DNA from: Bryopsis sp. KO-2023
Lineage: Eukaryota; Chlorophyta; Ulvophyceae; Bryopsidales; Bryopsidaceae
Direction: 5' to 3'
NCBI GenBank assembly: GCA_030272585.1
Contig: BSYQ01000006.1
Coordinates: 4,179,001 to 4,243,000 of the forward strand
DNA: 64,000 nt
Shown: piece after piece, positions 1-9,153 of the stretch
Layout: every line of letters starts with the position of its first letter
How positions within the stretch are numbered: position 1 is the first letter of the stretch
Translations under genes and position numbers: made by a program
The notes under the pieces: generated by a model
Told to the model about the DNA's origin: nothing
What the model saw: the letters and a program-made list of their open reading frames with translations, nothing else
Database searches by the model: none

Positions 1-2279
1 AGCATGCGCAACAGGTTGAGGCCACACAGCATGCGGTGGTGTCGCAACAGCAGAAGCTGGATTCAGTAGCGGCTCAACATAGTCGATACGAGCAGAGGCT
101 ATTACGCCAAGATATCGACCATAGAAAAGAAAGAGCCGAGATCAAAGCTTCTGTGGACGCAATAACGAGGAGAATGGATGCCGCAGACATTCTAGCGGAC
201 TCTCGTTTTGCTGACCTAAAAGAAGCAACTGAAGCATCAGCACTTCAGTTAAAACAACTCTCCGAGTTATCCCTTGTTCAAGGGCGGAGAATTGAAGGCT
301 TATTAGGAACTGTTTCGGATTCCAACGAAAAAGTCGAACGGACTCTAGAATTGTTTCGGGAGTCCTTGCACAAACAAGGTGCTGAGGTGAAGCGTTTGCA
401 GAGCTCCAGAGTAGCAATTCAAAAAGATTTGATTGCCTTGGAGAAAAAGGCATCCAAAACCTGGGATCAGCAGCAAGATGCAGCTGATGTGGTTGCCTTA
501 AGATTATCTGGCCTGGAACGAAGCATGGAGGATGTGAGTGGCGGAAGTCAGAGTGCCCAAAGTGGAAGTGATGCTCGTGCAGTATCACCAGGGCGAGAAG
601 AATCAACTTCTCCTGAGCCTGAGGACTCAGCCTTTGGGATGCCGCTGCCGAAGAAATCAGTAAAGCAGTTGGCTGCATCATGGCCGCCACTAGACCAGAG
701 CTTCGCGGTAGGAATGGTTGGGGCAGGAACCTCAACAATACCGGCTCCTCCAGCAGTACAGGTCGAGGAGGGTGAAATTGTTGCTGCAGAAGCACCACCA
801 TGCACTGCAGTGGACAGCGCACCAGACGTTGATTTCACATTCCCTCAATTGATACCTCCAAGTACAAGAGCTCAGCCTGGAGTACGCATCTCAGAACCCG
901 ACTCTGCCGATGGATCACGTAGACCCACACGAACTAACCCAAGAGTTCTCTCCTCAGCAGAAGTGTTATATCAAATTGACCTTGAGCGTGCTAAGGCACA
1001 GGTCAGAGAAGAGAAAGGAAAAGAACCCATGCAGATCCCCACACGTACTGGAAGATTGGGACTTGGGTTAAATGCTTTGGGAGCAAGGGTAGAAAATAAT
1101 CCCTTTGCTGCACTTGGTTCATATGAGTCCACTGGTGGACCCAGTCGAGTTCCTCGCATGCGAGGTAACTTTGGAGACCCTGGTGATGACGACCCAGATG
1201 ATGATGGCGGTGATGATTACCGCGACAGACGAAACCGCCCACCTTCCCGCATTCCAGGTGCGCCTGATGGCGGTGGAGGTGGTGGCGGCGGTGGAGATGG
1301 TGGAGGCGGTGGACCTCCCGGTGGACCTCCTGATGGAGGTGGAGGTGGCGCTGGACCAGCAGGCCCAGGACCTCCTAGGCAAGGACAGTGGTTGCCTAGC
1401 ACCGTCAAGTTGCAAATGCCTCGCGCATTTAACGGAAGTGGAGAACCAAAAGCCCGTAAATGGCAAGTGCTCATGACGCGGTACTTGAGAACCTGCGGAG
1501 TGCATGAAGCACAGTGGCAATCGATTATGGCCACTAACCTTTATGGGGCTGCCTCGGATTGGTTAACGATGCAAGAGTTGAAAATTCACCGAGGTGAAAG
1601 ACCACCCTTCCGTGACTGGATGGACTTCATGGATGGCTTAGCTACAGCTTTCGAATTCTCTAGTGATCGAGATGAAGCGTGGCGTGACCTCCATAAACTC
1701 AAGCAGACTGGAACCGTGAAACAGTTCGTTAAAGAGTTTCAGCGGTTAGTCTTGAGGATTCCAGACCTCGAAGAGGATCACCAGTATTTGCTCTTCGTGG
1801 ATGGACTTAAAAGTGAAGTTCAGAAGTTAGTCGCAGCAACGGTACCTCGAGATGTCGAGGCCGCCATCATATCCGCCGAACGATTGGAAGCCCTTGGAGT
1901 TGGAACACAAGGCCAAGGAGGGCAGACCAATCAGAAAAAGAAAGGAGTCTGGCGTGGTGGAAGAAAGAAGAAAGGCCAGAATCAGGGTCAGCAGCAGCAG
2001 AACCCCACACCACCAGCCCAAGCACCACCACAAGCTGCCGCAGGAGTGCAACAGCAGCAGCAACAGCAACAAGGACGAGGAGGAGGACGTGGTGGTGGTG
2101 GACGTGGACGCGGTGGTGGTAACCGTGGAAGAGGACAAGCCAATCAGGGAAGACAGAACCCCCAGGGGGGAGGGGGATATCATTGTTATCTTTGTGGAAA
2201 GAAGGGTCACCCTGTGAGGCAATGTCCTAGATTGGAGGAGGTGAAAAACCTCCCCGATGTAAAAAAAATGTTAAACTGA
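1..2279 (+). CDS. gag: Gag polyprotein of element A1 (5' truncated by window)
   Basis: This is the structural Gag protein of a Ty3/gypsy element, which forms the cytoplasmic particle and binds element RNA. The frame is open from position 3; the true start is off the window (A2 and A3 encode 883 aa). Visible in order: a long charged coiled coil, an acidic Ser/Pro region, a Gly/Pro-rich low-complexity linker (near 1255-1370), a capsid-like retrotransposon gag domain (near 1390-1900), Gln- and RGG-rich stretches, and one CCHC zinc knuckle (C-x2-C-x4-H-x4-C near 2185-2225). It ends TTA AAC TGA. Pol follows in the -1 frame and is probably reached by ribosomal frameshifting at an A-run just before the stop. 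Against A2 and A3 it has one fewer Gly codon pair in the glycine linker and a few substitutions. Confidence 0.93.
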   Translation, partial: HAQQVEATQHAVVSQQQKLDSVAAQHSRYEQRLLRQDIDHRKERAEIKASVDAITRRMDAADILADSRFADLKEATEASALQLKQLSELSLVQGRRIEGLLGTVSDSNEKVERTLELFRESLHKQGAEVKRLQSSRVAIQKDLIALEKKASKTWDQQQDAADVVALRLSGLERSMEDVSGGSQSAQSGSDARAVSPGREESTSPEPEDSAFGMPLPKKSVKQLAASWPPLDQSFAVGMVGAGTSTIPAPPAVQVEEGEIVAAEAPPCTAVDSAPDVDFTFPQLIPPSTRAQPGVRISEPDSADGSRRPTRTNPRVLSSAEVLYQIDLERAKAQVREEKGKEPMQIPTRTGRLGLGLNALGARVENNPFAALGSYESTGGPSRVPRMRGNFGDPGDDDPDDDGGDDYRDRRNRPPSRIPGAPDGGGGGGGGGDGGGGGPPGGPPDGGGGGAGPAGPGPPRQGQWLPSTVKLQMPRAFNGSGEPKARKWQVLMTRYLRTCGVHEAQWQSIMATNLYGAASDWLTMQELKIHRGERPPFRDWMDFMDGLATAFEFSSDRDEAWRDLHKLKQTGTVKQFVKEFQRLVLRIPDLEEDHQYLLFVDGLKSEVQKLVAATVPRDVEAAIISAERLEALGVGTQGQGGQTNQKKKGVWRGGRKKKGQNQGQQQQNPTPPAQAPPQAAAGVQQQQQQQQGRGGGRGGGGRGRGGGNRGRGQANQGRQNPQGGGGYHCYLCGKKGHPVRQCPRLEEVKNLPDVKKMLN
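2261..2279 (+). other. Probable -1 ribosomal frameshift site, gag-pol A1
   Basis: In the gag frame the codons read GTA AAA AAA ATG TTA AAC TGA. The heptamer A-AAA-AAA (2261-2267) has the X-XXY-YYZ arrangement needed for -1 slippage. A second weaker candidate, G-TTA-AAC, lies directly before the stop. The -1 frame is open from here into pol without a stop. The site is identical in A2 (29957) and A3 (43381). That frameshifting occurs is an inference from frame geometry. Confidence 0.6.
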
Positions 2280-5200
2280 CCGCCAGGCAGGAAACTGCTT
2301 CGTCTGAGCCTGGCCGACGCAAACGTCGTAAGCGAAACAGAGTTCGTAGGCGGCGTAGGAAGCTAAGATCAAAAGTAGGTGCCTCGAAAAAGGTTTGTAC
2401 TCACAGCGGAAAACCTGAGGAGCGGACTAGTACACCGCGTGAAGAGAGAACAGAGACACTCTCCACATCTACCCAATCGGCACATGACAACTGCGATTGG
2501 AAAAATGAACAGAAGGAAAGCACACCGGATGAGATGGACGCGCCTCATGCGTCATCTGCATCTCTTCCCTCTGTTAGTGAATCTGTGGGCTCATTGGAGT
2601 CGCAGAGTAGTCTACAGGAGTCCCTGCCTGCAGACGTAGACGATAGTGGGTCAGAAACAACCCAGCGGTCTACCACAGAGCGAGTTAATGTGTCAGAAGT
2701 TCGATCAACTTCATCAACCAAGGGTGACACATGCCCTCTGTTAAAAATTCAAGAAGTGCCTGTGAGAGGGTACGAAGTAAAAGCACGGATCAAGACCACG
2801 GACCTTTATGCATTCATTGATTGTGGAAGTACAGCAAACTATATCCATGATAAGGTAGCGCGTGATCTCGGGTTGTCGATTACACCAAGCTCCAAGAGAG
2901 CAATGTTGGCAAACGGAGATATTAAAGAACTGGTTGGCAGCTGTAACAACCTCCGAGTAAAGATAGGAGGGCTGAAGTGCAAAATGAAAGCGGATCTGTT
3001 CCCAGACCTTGGTTATGACCTAATATTGGGCATGCCTTGGTTGCAGAAAGAAAACCCCCGCATAGACTTTCAGCAGAATGAGATTTCAGTTTGCAAAAAC
3101 AGCCAAGTGTTTCATCTCCCGTTGCGTCATCCAACCCAAGAGAGTATTGAACCTGAACGAAAAGTACAGTCGATACTGCAAGAAGTGCCAGTGACTGAGT
3201 GTTCAGCTAAGAGAATGATGCGTCATCTCAAAACAGAGACAGCATTCATGGTTGTAGTGCAAGAGTCTGAAGAGAAAGCTTTAGGCCAACATGAATTGCC
3301 TGACGCAATAGAGCGAACACAGCCATTCAACACTGAGGATGAGATTGGCAAACTTATTCGTTCAGACACCCCTGCCGAAATTAAAAAGGTGGTAGAAACA
3401 CACCGTGGTGTGTTCCCTCGTGATTTACCCCCAGGGATCCCTCCGAAGAGAAAAGGTCATGAGTTTAAGATAGACCTGGAGGATCCAACACCTATCCATC
3501 GTCCAATATACAAGCTTTCACCAGCAGAGCTGGATGAAGTGAAAGCACAAGTGGACTACCTTCTGGAACAGAAGAAAATCAAACCATCCGAGTCCCCTTG
3601 GGGCGCGCCAATCCTGTTTGTACCGAAAAAGGATGGAGGCTTAAGGATGTGTGTGGATTACAGGTGGATCAATAAGGTGACGGTGAAAAATCGGTATCCT
3701 TTACCCCTGCCAGAAGAATTGATGGATAGAGTGTTCAAAGCCAAAGTGTTCTCAAAGTTAGATCTGCGATCAGGCTATTGGCAATTTCCAGTAAGGCCAT
3801 CTGATACAGATAAAACAGCGTTCCGCACGAGATACGGTCACTTTGAGTTTTTGGTAGCGCCTTTTGGGCTAACCAATTGCCCAGCGCAATTCCAAACTCT
3901 AGTGCAAGACCTACTCGCAGAGTTTTTAGATGATTTTGTTGTTGTCTTTATTGATGACATACTCATCTTCTCTGAAAACATGGAACAGCATGCCGAACAC
4001 TTAAAGAAAGTCCTGTCGCGACTAGCAGAATATCAGCTTTTTGCTAAGGCAAGTAAAAGTGAGCTGGCTGTCGCAACAGTAGACTATCTTGGCTACCGCA
4101 TTAGCGGAAGTGGGTTAAAACCACAGGAACAAAAAGTGAAGGCAGTGAAGGAGTGGAAGGAACTACAGAGTGTTAGTGATGTACGTAGCTTCCTTGGAAT
4201 GGTTTCATACTACAGGAAATTCATTCCCCAGTTTGCACATGTTGCTGGACCACTCCATGACTTAGTGAAAAAAGACCATCCCTGGAGATGGGGACAGGTT
4301 GAGCGTGGCGCATTCAATGAATTGAAAAAGCGTTTAAGTCAAGCTCCCGTCCTTATTTTTCCAGATGCGTCACTGCCTTACACTGTGATCACTGATGCGT
4401 CGAATGAGGCCATCGGTGCCGTGTTAACACAGGATCACGGAGAGGGGCTACAGCCAATAGCTTACCTCTCACGTAGATTCAAGCCTGCCGAGCTTAACTA
4501 TGCACCATACGACAAAGAGTTGTGTGCAATATGTTATGCGATGGTGCAGTGGAGACATTATCTAGAAGGTTGTGCGGGTGGAGTAACAGTGTTCACTGAC
4601 CACCAACCTCTGACGCATATTCTGTCGCAGAGGAACCTTTCTAGAACCCAAGCAAGATGGCTTGAGGCGGGGTACCTGACTTCGATCAACCCCAAGATCT
4701 CCTATATCAAAGGCAAGGCTAATGTGTTAGCAGATGCTCTCTCCCGCAGTGTTCCTAAGCCCGTGGAAACTGCGATGAACATTTCCACTTGGCAAGTGCA
4801 TCAAGCAAGCCAAGACGAGTGGAAACAAGCCCTCCAAGCTGATAACTCCTTGGTGAAGATATTGCGGAAGCTTGAGAGTGGCGAGGAAGTTGAGGGATAT
4901 TTCCTCAGAGAGGGAATACTCTGGACGGTCCCAAAGAGAGGATTAGTCGAGAAAGTGGTGGTTCCTAAAGGCCAGCGCAATAAGATCATGAAGGAGTGCC
5001 ATGAGACACCTTCAGCAGGCCATACAGGACCAGCGCGAACAGGAGAAATCCTCGCGCGGCGATATTGGTGGAAGGGGTGGATGAATGAGTTGAAGGCATT
5101 TGTGCGCGAATGCCCTGTGTGCCAACAAATAAAGGCTGACACACAGAAGCCTATGGGCTTACTTCAACCCCTGCCAATACCTGAGCGGAAGTGGGAGCAG

Positions 5201-6274
5201 ATTACCACTGACTTGGTGACAGATCTACCAGCATCCAATGGGTTTAGTGCTGTAGCTGTCTTTGTCGATAGACTTACCAAGTTTGTGCATTTCGCCCCAT
5301 GTACTAAAGAGATTACCGCTGCAGGATACGCCCAACTTTTTATCGAACATGTTTACCGCAACCATGGCCTACCTAAAGTGATTGTGTCTGATAGAGACCC
5401 TCGCTTTACCAGCAAGTTCTGGCAGACGCTTTTTAAAGCTCTGGGTACAGAGATTCGTATGAGTACAGCTTACCACCCTCAAACGGATGGGCAGAGTGAG
5501 GTTACCATACGTACTCTGGAAAATTTTCTAAGGCCATATGCTGAGAGGTATCCCCATAAGTGGGTTGAGTATTTACCTACAGCAGAGTTTGCAGCAAACA
5601 ATGCAGTGAATGCGAGTACAGGGTTCGCACCTGCATACTTGATGTATGGGTACCATCCAGAAACACCAAACATTGGTGGGACGGCAACGCAATTTCAAGT
5701 GGAAGCAGTTAAGACTATGGTAGCACGGATGGCACAGGACTTAGATACCGCAAAAGCATATTACTCTAGAGCACAACACAGAATGTGTGTGAGTGCAAAC
5801 AAGAAGAGGAAAGATATTGCTTTTGAGAAAGGGGATAAAGTCCTGATAAAAAGCCGTTTTATTCCGTTGGCTGCTTTGAACAAAGTGAGTCCCAAACTGC
5901 GCCGTCGATTTGTGGGTCCCTTTGAAATTGTGGAGAAAATATCAAAGGTGGCTTACAGAGTTCAACTTCCGGAAACATGGCTCATTCACCCAGTGTTTCA
6001 TGTTTCTAAGTTCAAGCGTTATCACGCCTCGAGTGATAACAGCAGGCAGATACAACCTCCAGAAGGAGAGTTGATTGGTAGCGAAGTAGAGTATGAGGTC
6101 GAAAATATCCTAAGGGCTAGAGGTAAACGCAATCGTGAATACCTAGTGCTGTGGAAAGGATACGATCTACTTGACGCTACTTGGGAACCTGAAGCTAATC
6201 TGGTTAACGCACCAGATATACTTCGCGCATTTAAAGAGAAAGAAAGAAAAGAGTTGCAGAAAGGAAGAGAATAG
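2261..6274 (+). CDS. pol: Pol polyprotein of element A1 (PR-RT-RNaseH-IN-chromodomain)
   Basis: This replication polyprotein makes cDNA and integrates it. The frame is open from the slippery site; the first ATG is at 2534 (1246 aa from there), but a Gag-Pol fusion is more likely than initiation there. Numbering from that ATG: aspartic protease with a DCGS active site (Asp96), reverse transcriptase with FIDD (Asp474/475), RNase H (TDAS motif), integrase with an HHCC zinc finger (H..H..CPVC) and catalytic triad D893, D953, E989 (35 residues between the last two), a GPF module, and a chromodomain near 1186-1240 (YEVENIL..., WKGYD, WEPE). All catalytic residues are present. The region before the protease is very basic. 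Chromodomains of this class are known to steer integration to chromatin marks. Confidence 0.96.
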   Translation, partial: KKNVKLTARQETASSEPGRRKRRKRNRVRRRRRKLRSKVGASKKVCTHSGKPEERTSTPREERTETLSTSTQSAHDNCDWKNEQKESTPDEMDAPHASSASLPSVSESVGSLESQSSLQESLPADVDDSGSETTQRSTTERVNVSEVRSTSSTKGDTCPLLKIQEVPVRGYEVKARIKTTDLYAFIDCGSTANYIHDKVARDLGLSITPSSKRAMLANGDIKELVGSCNNLRVKIGGLKCKMKADLFPDLGYDLILGMPWLQKENPRIDFQQNEISVCKNSQVFHLPLRHPTQESIEPERKVQSILQEVPVTECSAKRMMRHLKTETAFMVVVQESEEKALGQHELPDAIERTQPFNTEDEIGKLIRSDTPAEIKKVVETHRGVFPRDLPPGIPPKRKGHEFKIDLEDPTPIHRPIYKLSPAELDEVKAQVDYLLEQKKIKPSESPWGAPILFVPKKDGGLRMCVDYRWINKVTVKNRYPLPLPEELMDRVFKAKVFSKLDLRSGYWQFPVRPSDTDKTAFRTRYGHFEFLVAPFGLTNCPAQFQTLVQDLLAEFLDDFVVVFIDDILIFSENMEQHAEHLKKVLSRLAEYQLFAKASKSELAVATVDYLGYRISGSGLKPQEQKVKAVKEWKELQSVSDVRSFLGMVSYYRKFIPQFAHVAGPLHDLVKKDHPWRWGQVERGAFNELKKRLSQAPVLIFPDASLPYTVITDASNEAIGAVLTQDHGEGLQPIAYLSRRFKPAELNYAPYDKELCAICYAMVQWRHYLEGCAGGVTVFTDHQPLTHILSQRNLSRTQARWLEAGYLTSINPKISYIKGKANVLADALSRSVPKPVETAMNISTWQVHQASQDEWKQALQADNSLVKILRKLESGEEVEGYFLREGILWTVPKRGLVEKVVVPKGQRNKIMKECHETPSAGHTGPARTGEILARRYWWKGWMNELKAFVRECPVCQQIKADTQKPMGLLQPLPIPERKWEQITTDLVTDLPASNGFSAVAVFVDRLTKFVHFAPCTKEITAAGYAQLFIEHVYRNHGLPKVIVSDRDPRFTSKFWQTLFKALGTEIRMSTAYHPQTDGQSEVTIRTLENFLRPYAERYPHKWVEYLPTAEFAANNAVNASTGFAPAYLMYGYHPETPNIGGTATQFQVEAVKTMVARMAQDLDTAKAYYSRAQHRMCVSANKKRKDIAFEKGDKVLIKSRFIPLAALNKVSPKLRRRFVGPFEIVEKISKVAYRVQLPETWLIHPVFHVSKFKRYHASSDNSRQIQPPEGELIGSEVEYEVENILRARGKRNREYLVLWKGYDLLDATWEPEANLVNAPDILRAFKEKERKELQKGRE

Positions 6275-6722
6275 GGAAACAGAGTGTTTGATGGCTAAGG
6301 TGGAACTCCTTATTGCAAGGGGGCGCGAAAAAGGATACCTTAGAAAAACTCTGTCGACTTCCAAACCAACTCTTTATCTTTAATGCGTTAGGTGCCTAAG
6401 TTATTTGGCTGGCGCAGTAAGTGTAGCTTCAGTAGTACTTTAGAAACCGGGCAAACGATGTCACATTCGAGATAGAGTGGTTGTTCCGAGAAAACCCCTA
6501 TCAAGTGACGTGTTGAGGTGGTCTTGACGAGACTCCAACCGAGCGAAACGTTGGTGTCTCACCCCAATAACCCAACGAGGAAAGTGTACGAGTCACCCAG
6601 CCTTATAAGCGCAGCCCTCGAACCATTTTGCCCTAGTGTTTGTGTAAACGGAGCGAGCTCCTGAGTGAAAAGAGTCTAAAGACGCACAAACCGTTGTTAT
6701 TTCTTTCTTTCCGACAAACATA
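6275..6722 (+). promoter_or_regulatory. pol-ORF3 intergenic region with TATA-like box
   Basis: The 448 bp between pol and ORF3 have no convincing coding frame and are nearly identical in all three A copies. A TATA-like TATAAG lies at 6604-6609, 119 bp before the ORF3 ATG; A2 (34300) and A3 (47727) have it 121 and 120 bp before theirs. Unrelated sequence in element C has TATAAA 118 bp before its ORF3. I infer an internal promoter for a separate ORF3 transcript; a splice acceptor here is the alternative. Confidence 0.4.
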
Positions 6723-8537
6723 ATGGCTGCCGACACACCCGCCGCAATTATTGCGAGGTTGGAAGCGGAGGTAGCTCAAAAAGAAGAGGAGCTGCAGCAC
6801 TTTGTTACGACCGCAGAAGAAGTGCTGCAGAACAATGAGGCCTTAACCCGGCAGCTCTCAGAGTTGAGTGACCGGACGAAAGCAGCTGAGGCTGCGAAGG
6901 AGGCAGCGGAGAAAGCCAAGGATAAGGCGGAGGCGGAAAAGAAAGAAGCGGAGGACAAGACTAAGGTCTTGGAAGAAAAATTGGAAGCCATGAAGCTGAA
7001 AAAGCAAAGGTTCCAATCTCACATGATGGCTAACCATCGTGAGAATGACCTCCGTAAGCAAGCTCTCGGGGGAATGGTGGATCGATTTACCGCGGTAGAG
7101 GAAACGCTGCAGCGAGCTGTAGCAACCGCGTGGAGTGCAGCGGCCAACAACCTTAAGAAGGAATTGGCAGAACAAGAGCTGCAGATCGATTTGCTGGGAG
7201 AGTCCCTCAGAGACGGCTCTGAAAAACTTCAAGTGCAGAGCGAAACAACGGACAAGATGCTGCGTTTGAACCCGCCGGTACCAGCACCACGGGTACGCGA
7301 AGAACTGGATCGCCAAGTCCAAGTTCTGTTGTCAAACGCAACACTTGATCTGGAACCGTCCAAGGACGATGATGCGGGAGGCTCAAGCAAGGGCAAGGGG
7401 AAAGGGAAAAACAAACGCCCAAGCTCGCCGTGTAGGGATGAAGATCCACACGGAAAGAGAAGGCGAGAGGACGGTGACGATGAAGGTGGTGAGCCACCGA
7501 GGGATCGTATGCCTGGAGATGCAGCAAGAGCCAACTTGTTACTCAAGTTAAAGGCTGCCGCATTACAAACTCCAGCACCCTCACAACCAGCACCAACAGT
7601 TCAGACTCCCGGAGATGAGGCTACCGCAATAGCACCGGGGGAGGACTTATTCGACATGAGAGAGGAGGAGCTTTTGGACTTGGATTTTAACGAAGAAATT
7701 GACTTCGGCAGTCCACCTCCTAGGCTCGAAGGTCCTAGTTCTGAACTGGAGGACGGGGAAATACGGAATGATGAAGGGCCAAGCCAGGTGACAGAGGTTC
7801 AGCGTGCGGTCCATCCACCGTTGGAGTTAGCTCCAACAGAAGCAGCACTTCGGGCTTTCCGAGAAAAGGTTAAGCTCAGAAGACTAAGGGCGGCTGCTCA
7901 GGACAAAGTGGATGCTGCACCCAGCGAAGTGAACCTGTCACGGGAGGATATCGAGGAGGCTTGCAACCCCATCACTGCGTCAGAGAAATGGCCGAAGGTC
8001 CAATATACTAACCCCAGGGACCGAGCCTTGCAAAATTACCGCGGCAACCGGCACTTTCACGAGTTGCCCATGTGCATTTGGTGCGGGAGAAGCCCAATGC
8101 AAGCAAGTGCTCAGCGGCTGACGCAGAAGAAGTATTCCGTCCTTCCTTGTGGGTATCACCTCGTGTGTGATGCTCATTGGTTGGCATACTCGATGCTGGG
8201 GCGCATCGTCACGGCGGTCCAAAAAGTCGCGGAAGTGGACAACAAGTCCATCGCCACCGTCTCCCCATTCTCTCTACCTGCCCATATGTTGAAGCTGACA
8301 CGCTCGACGTTCGCAGAAATCCCTCCGTTCCCGGCTGAGCACGAGAAGTTGCCACACTGCAACATGTGTGTGAAGCGGCAGCTCAAGGTGTCCGGCATCA
8401 CAAGGGATCTGCCATTCCTTAAGTCCAAGAGGGTGGCTGCCGCATTTGATCCCTGTGTCCGGTATCGTGCAGTGCAGCAAGCGCATGCGCAGGAGCAGCG
8501 TGCTATTCAGCAAGCGCAAGCGCAGGAACAGCGTTAA
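6723..8537 (+). CDS. ORF3 of A1: coiled-coil protein with C-terminal RING-like Cys/His array
   Basis: This is a 604-residue protein encoded downstream of pol, in its own frame; function unknown. Residues about 8-190 are Ala/Glu/Lys-rich heptads (coiled coil). Residues 210-275 are charged and Lys/Arg-rich (possible nuclear signal), and the middle is acidic. The C-terminal part has the ligand pattern C451-x2-C454-x21-C476-x2-H479-x2-C482-x2-H485-x60-C546-x2-C549, the order of a RING-type cross-brace with H in place of the sixth Cys. The tail has a short repeated AHAQEQR-like motif. ORF3 of B and C have the same architecture with little other similarity. The start MAADTP is conserved in all three A copies. 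It does not look like an envelope protein: there is no signal peptide or membrane segment. Possible roles are a ubiquitin-ligase-like factor or an accessory nucleic-acid-binding protein. Confidence 0.85.
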   Translation: MAADTPAAIIARLEAEVAQKEEELQHFVTTAEEVLQNNEALTRQLSELSDRTKAAEAAKEAAEKAKDKAEAEKKEAEDKTKVLEEKLEAMKLKKQRFQSHMMANHRENDLRKQALGGMVDRFTAVEETLQRAVATAWSAAANNLKKELAEQELQIDLLGESLRDGSEKLQVQSETTDKMLRLNPPVPAPRVREELDRQVQVLLSNATLDLEPSKDDDAGGSSKGKGKGKNKRPSSPCRDEDPHGKRRREDGDDEGGEPPRDRMPGDAARANLLLKLKAAALQTPAPSQPAPTVQTPGDEATAIAPGEDLFDMREEELLDLDFNEEIDFGSPPPRLEGPSSELEDGEIRNDEGPSQVTEVQRAVHPPLELAPTEAALRAFREKVKLRRLRAAAQDKVDAAPSEVNLSREDIEEACNPITASEKWPKVQYTNPRDRALQNYRGNRHFHELPMCIWCGRSPMQASAQRLTQKKYSVLPCGYHLVCDAHWLAYSMLGRIVTAVQKVAEVDNKSIATVSPFSLPAHMLKLTRSTFAEIPPFPAEHEKLPHCNMCVKRQLKVSGITRDLPFLKSKRVAAAFDPCVRYRAVQQAHAQEQRAIQQAQAQEQR

Positions 8538-8731
8538 GGAGGAGGGAAAAGGAGTTATCGTCGACCGAGTGTGTGCGTGCAGCAGCTGTCAGAGACGTCA
8601 GAGCAAGAGACAGGTCCAAGACAGTTGGGTGTGGGTATGGGAGTGGGTGAGTTTTGTGTTTGTGTTTTTGTGTTTTTGTTTTTCTTGTGTTTTGGTGTGC
8701 GTGGGCGCCCACTTTTTGCGGGGGGGGCGTA

Positions 8732-9152
8732 TGTTAGTCTTTTAGCGCTATACGAGGTAGTTTGGGATAGAGCCGAGGGTGGCTGACGCATGCGGGTTCG
8801 CGAGTAAGACAGATTAGACCCAGAGTTTGGGGCATGCGTCAGCGTACTACACTTAGGGGTACTTAAGAGGCCCACTCGTTGTTTTGACACTCATAGTTAC
8901 TTTGTAAGAACTCGGGATTCGTGGGATTGGTGTGTTCCCGCTTGTGTGTGTGTTTGTGTGTGTGTGTGTTAAGTGTTTGCCTGACGCAATCACTTCCCAA
9001 CCCAAGTGCTCTAGTAGCGTTCACAACCGCGCTAGCTAGAGAGTTGTCTAAACCAACAAACCCCACAAGTATACTTGCGTTAGCCAGCAAGTTATCACGA
9101 ATCCAATCAACACAGCCGACCACTATTGCGTCACCCACAAGCTTCACTATCA
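8732..9152 (+). repeat. 3' LTR of A1 (421 bp)
   Basis: The LTR begins TGTTAGTC and ends CACTATCA, matching the 420-bp LTRs of A2 and A3. It is preceded by a G-run (8720-8727), the likely polypurine tract. It contains a GT-rich microsatellite (near 8942-8970). Compared with A2 and A3 it has small differences near 8890, so A1 belongs to a slightly different lineage. The 194 bp between ORF3 and this LTR (8538-8731) are GT-rich and noncoding. Confidence 0.93.
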
Positions 9153-9153
9153 C

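Larger units (their letters stand above)
1..9152 (+). mobile_element. Element A1, Ty3/gypsy chromovirus, 5' end off window
   Basis: This is the 3' 90 percent of a family A element: the end of gag, a complete pol, ORF3 and a 3' LTR. It lacks its 5' LTR and the first part of gag only because the window begins inside it; A2 and A3 give the full layout (about 10.09 kb). It is inserted in the RNase H-coding part of element D: D coding sequence starts directly after the LTR end at 9152. The expected 5-bp target duplication on this side would be CCAGG (9153-9157), but its partner is off the window. All three of its reading frames are open, so it looks young. Confidence 0.93.

Noticed and set aside
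142-822. Long antisense ORFs opposite gag, pol and ORF3 (this and many similar)
   Set aside because: Mirror frames of codon-biased coding DNA, with low-complexity translations and no conserved motif; they recur only because the elements recur.
6723-8537. ORF3 as an envelope gene (errantivirus- or SIRE-like)
   Set aside because: No signal peptide, membrane segment or glycosylation-rich ectodomain; the protein is charged, coiled coil and Cys/His-rich.
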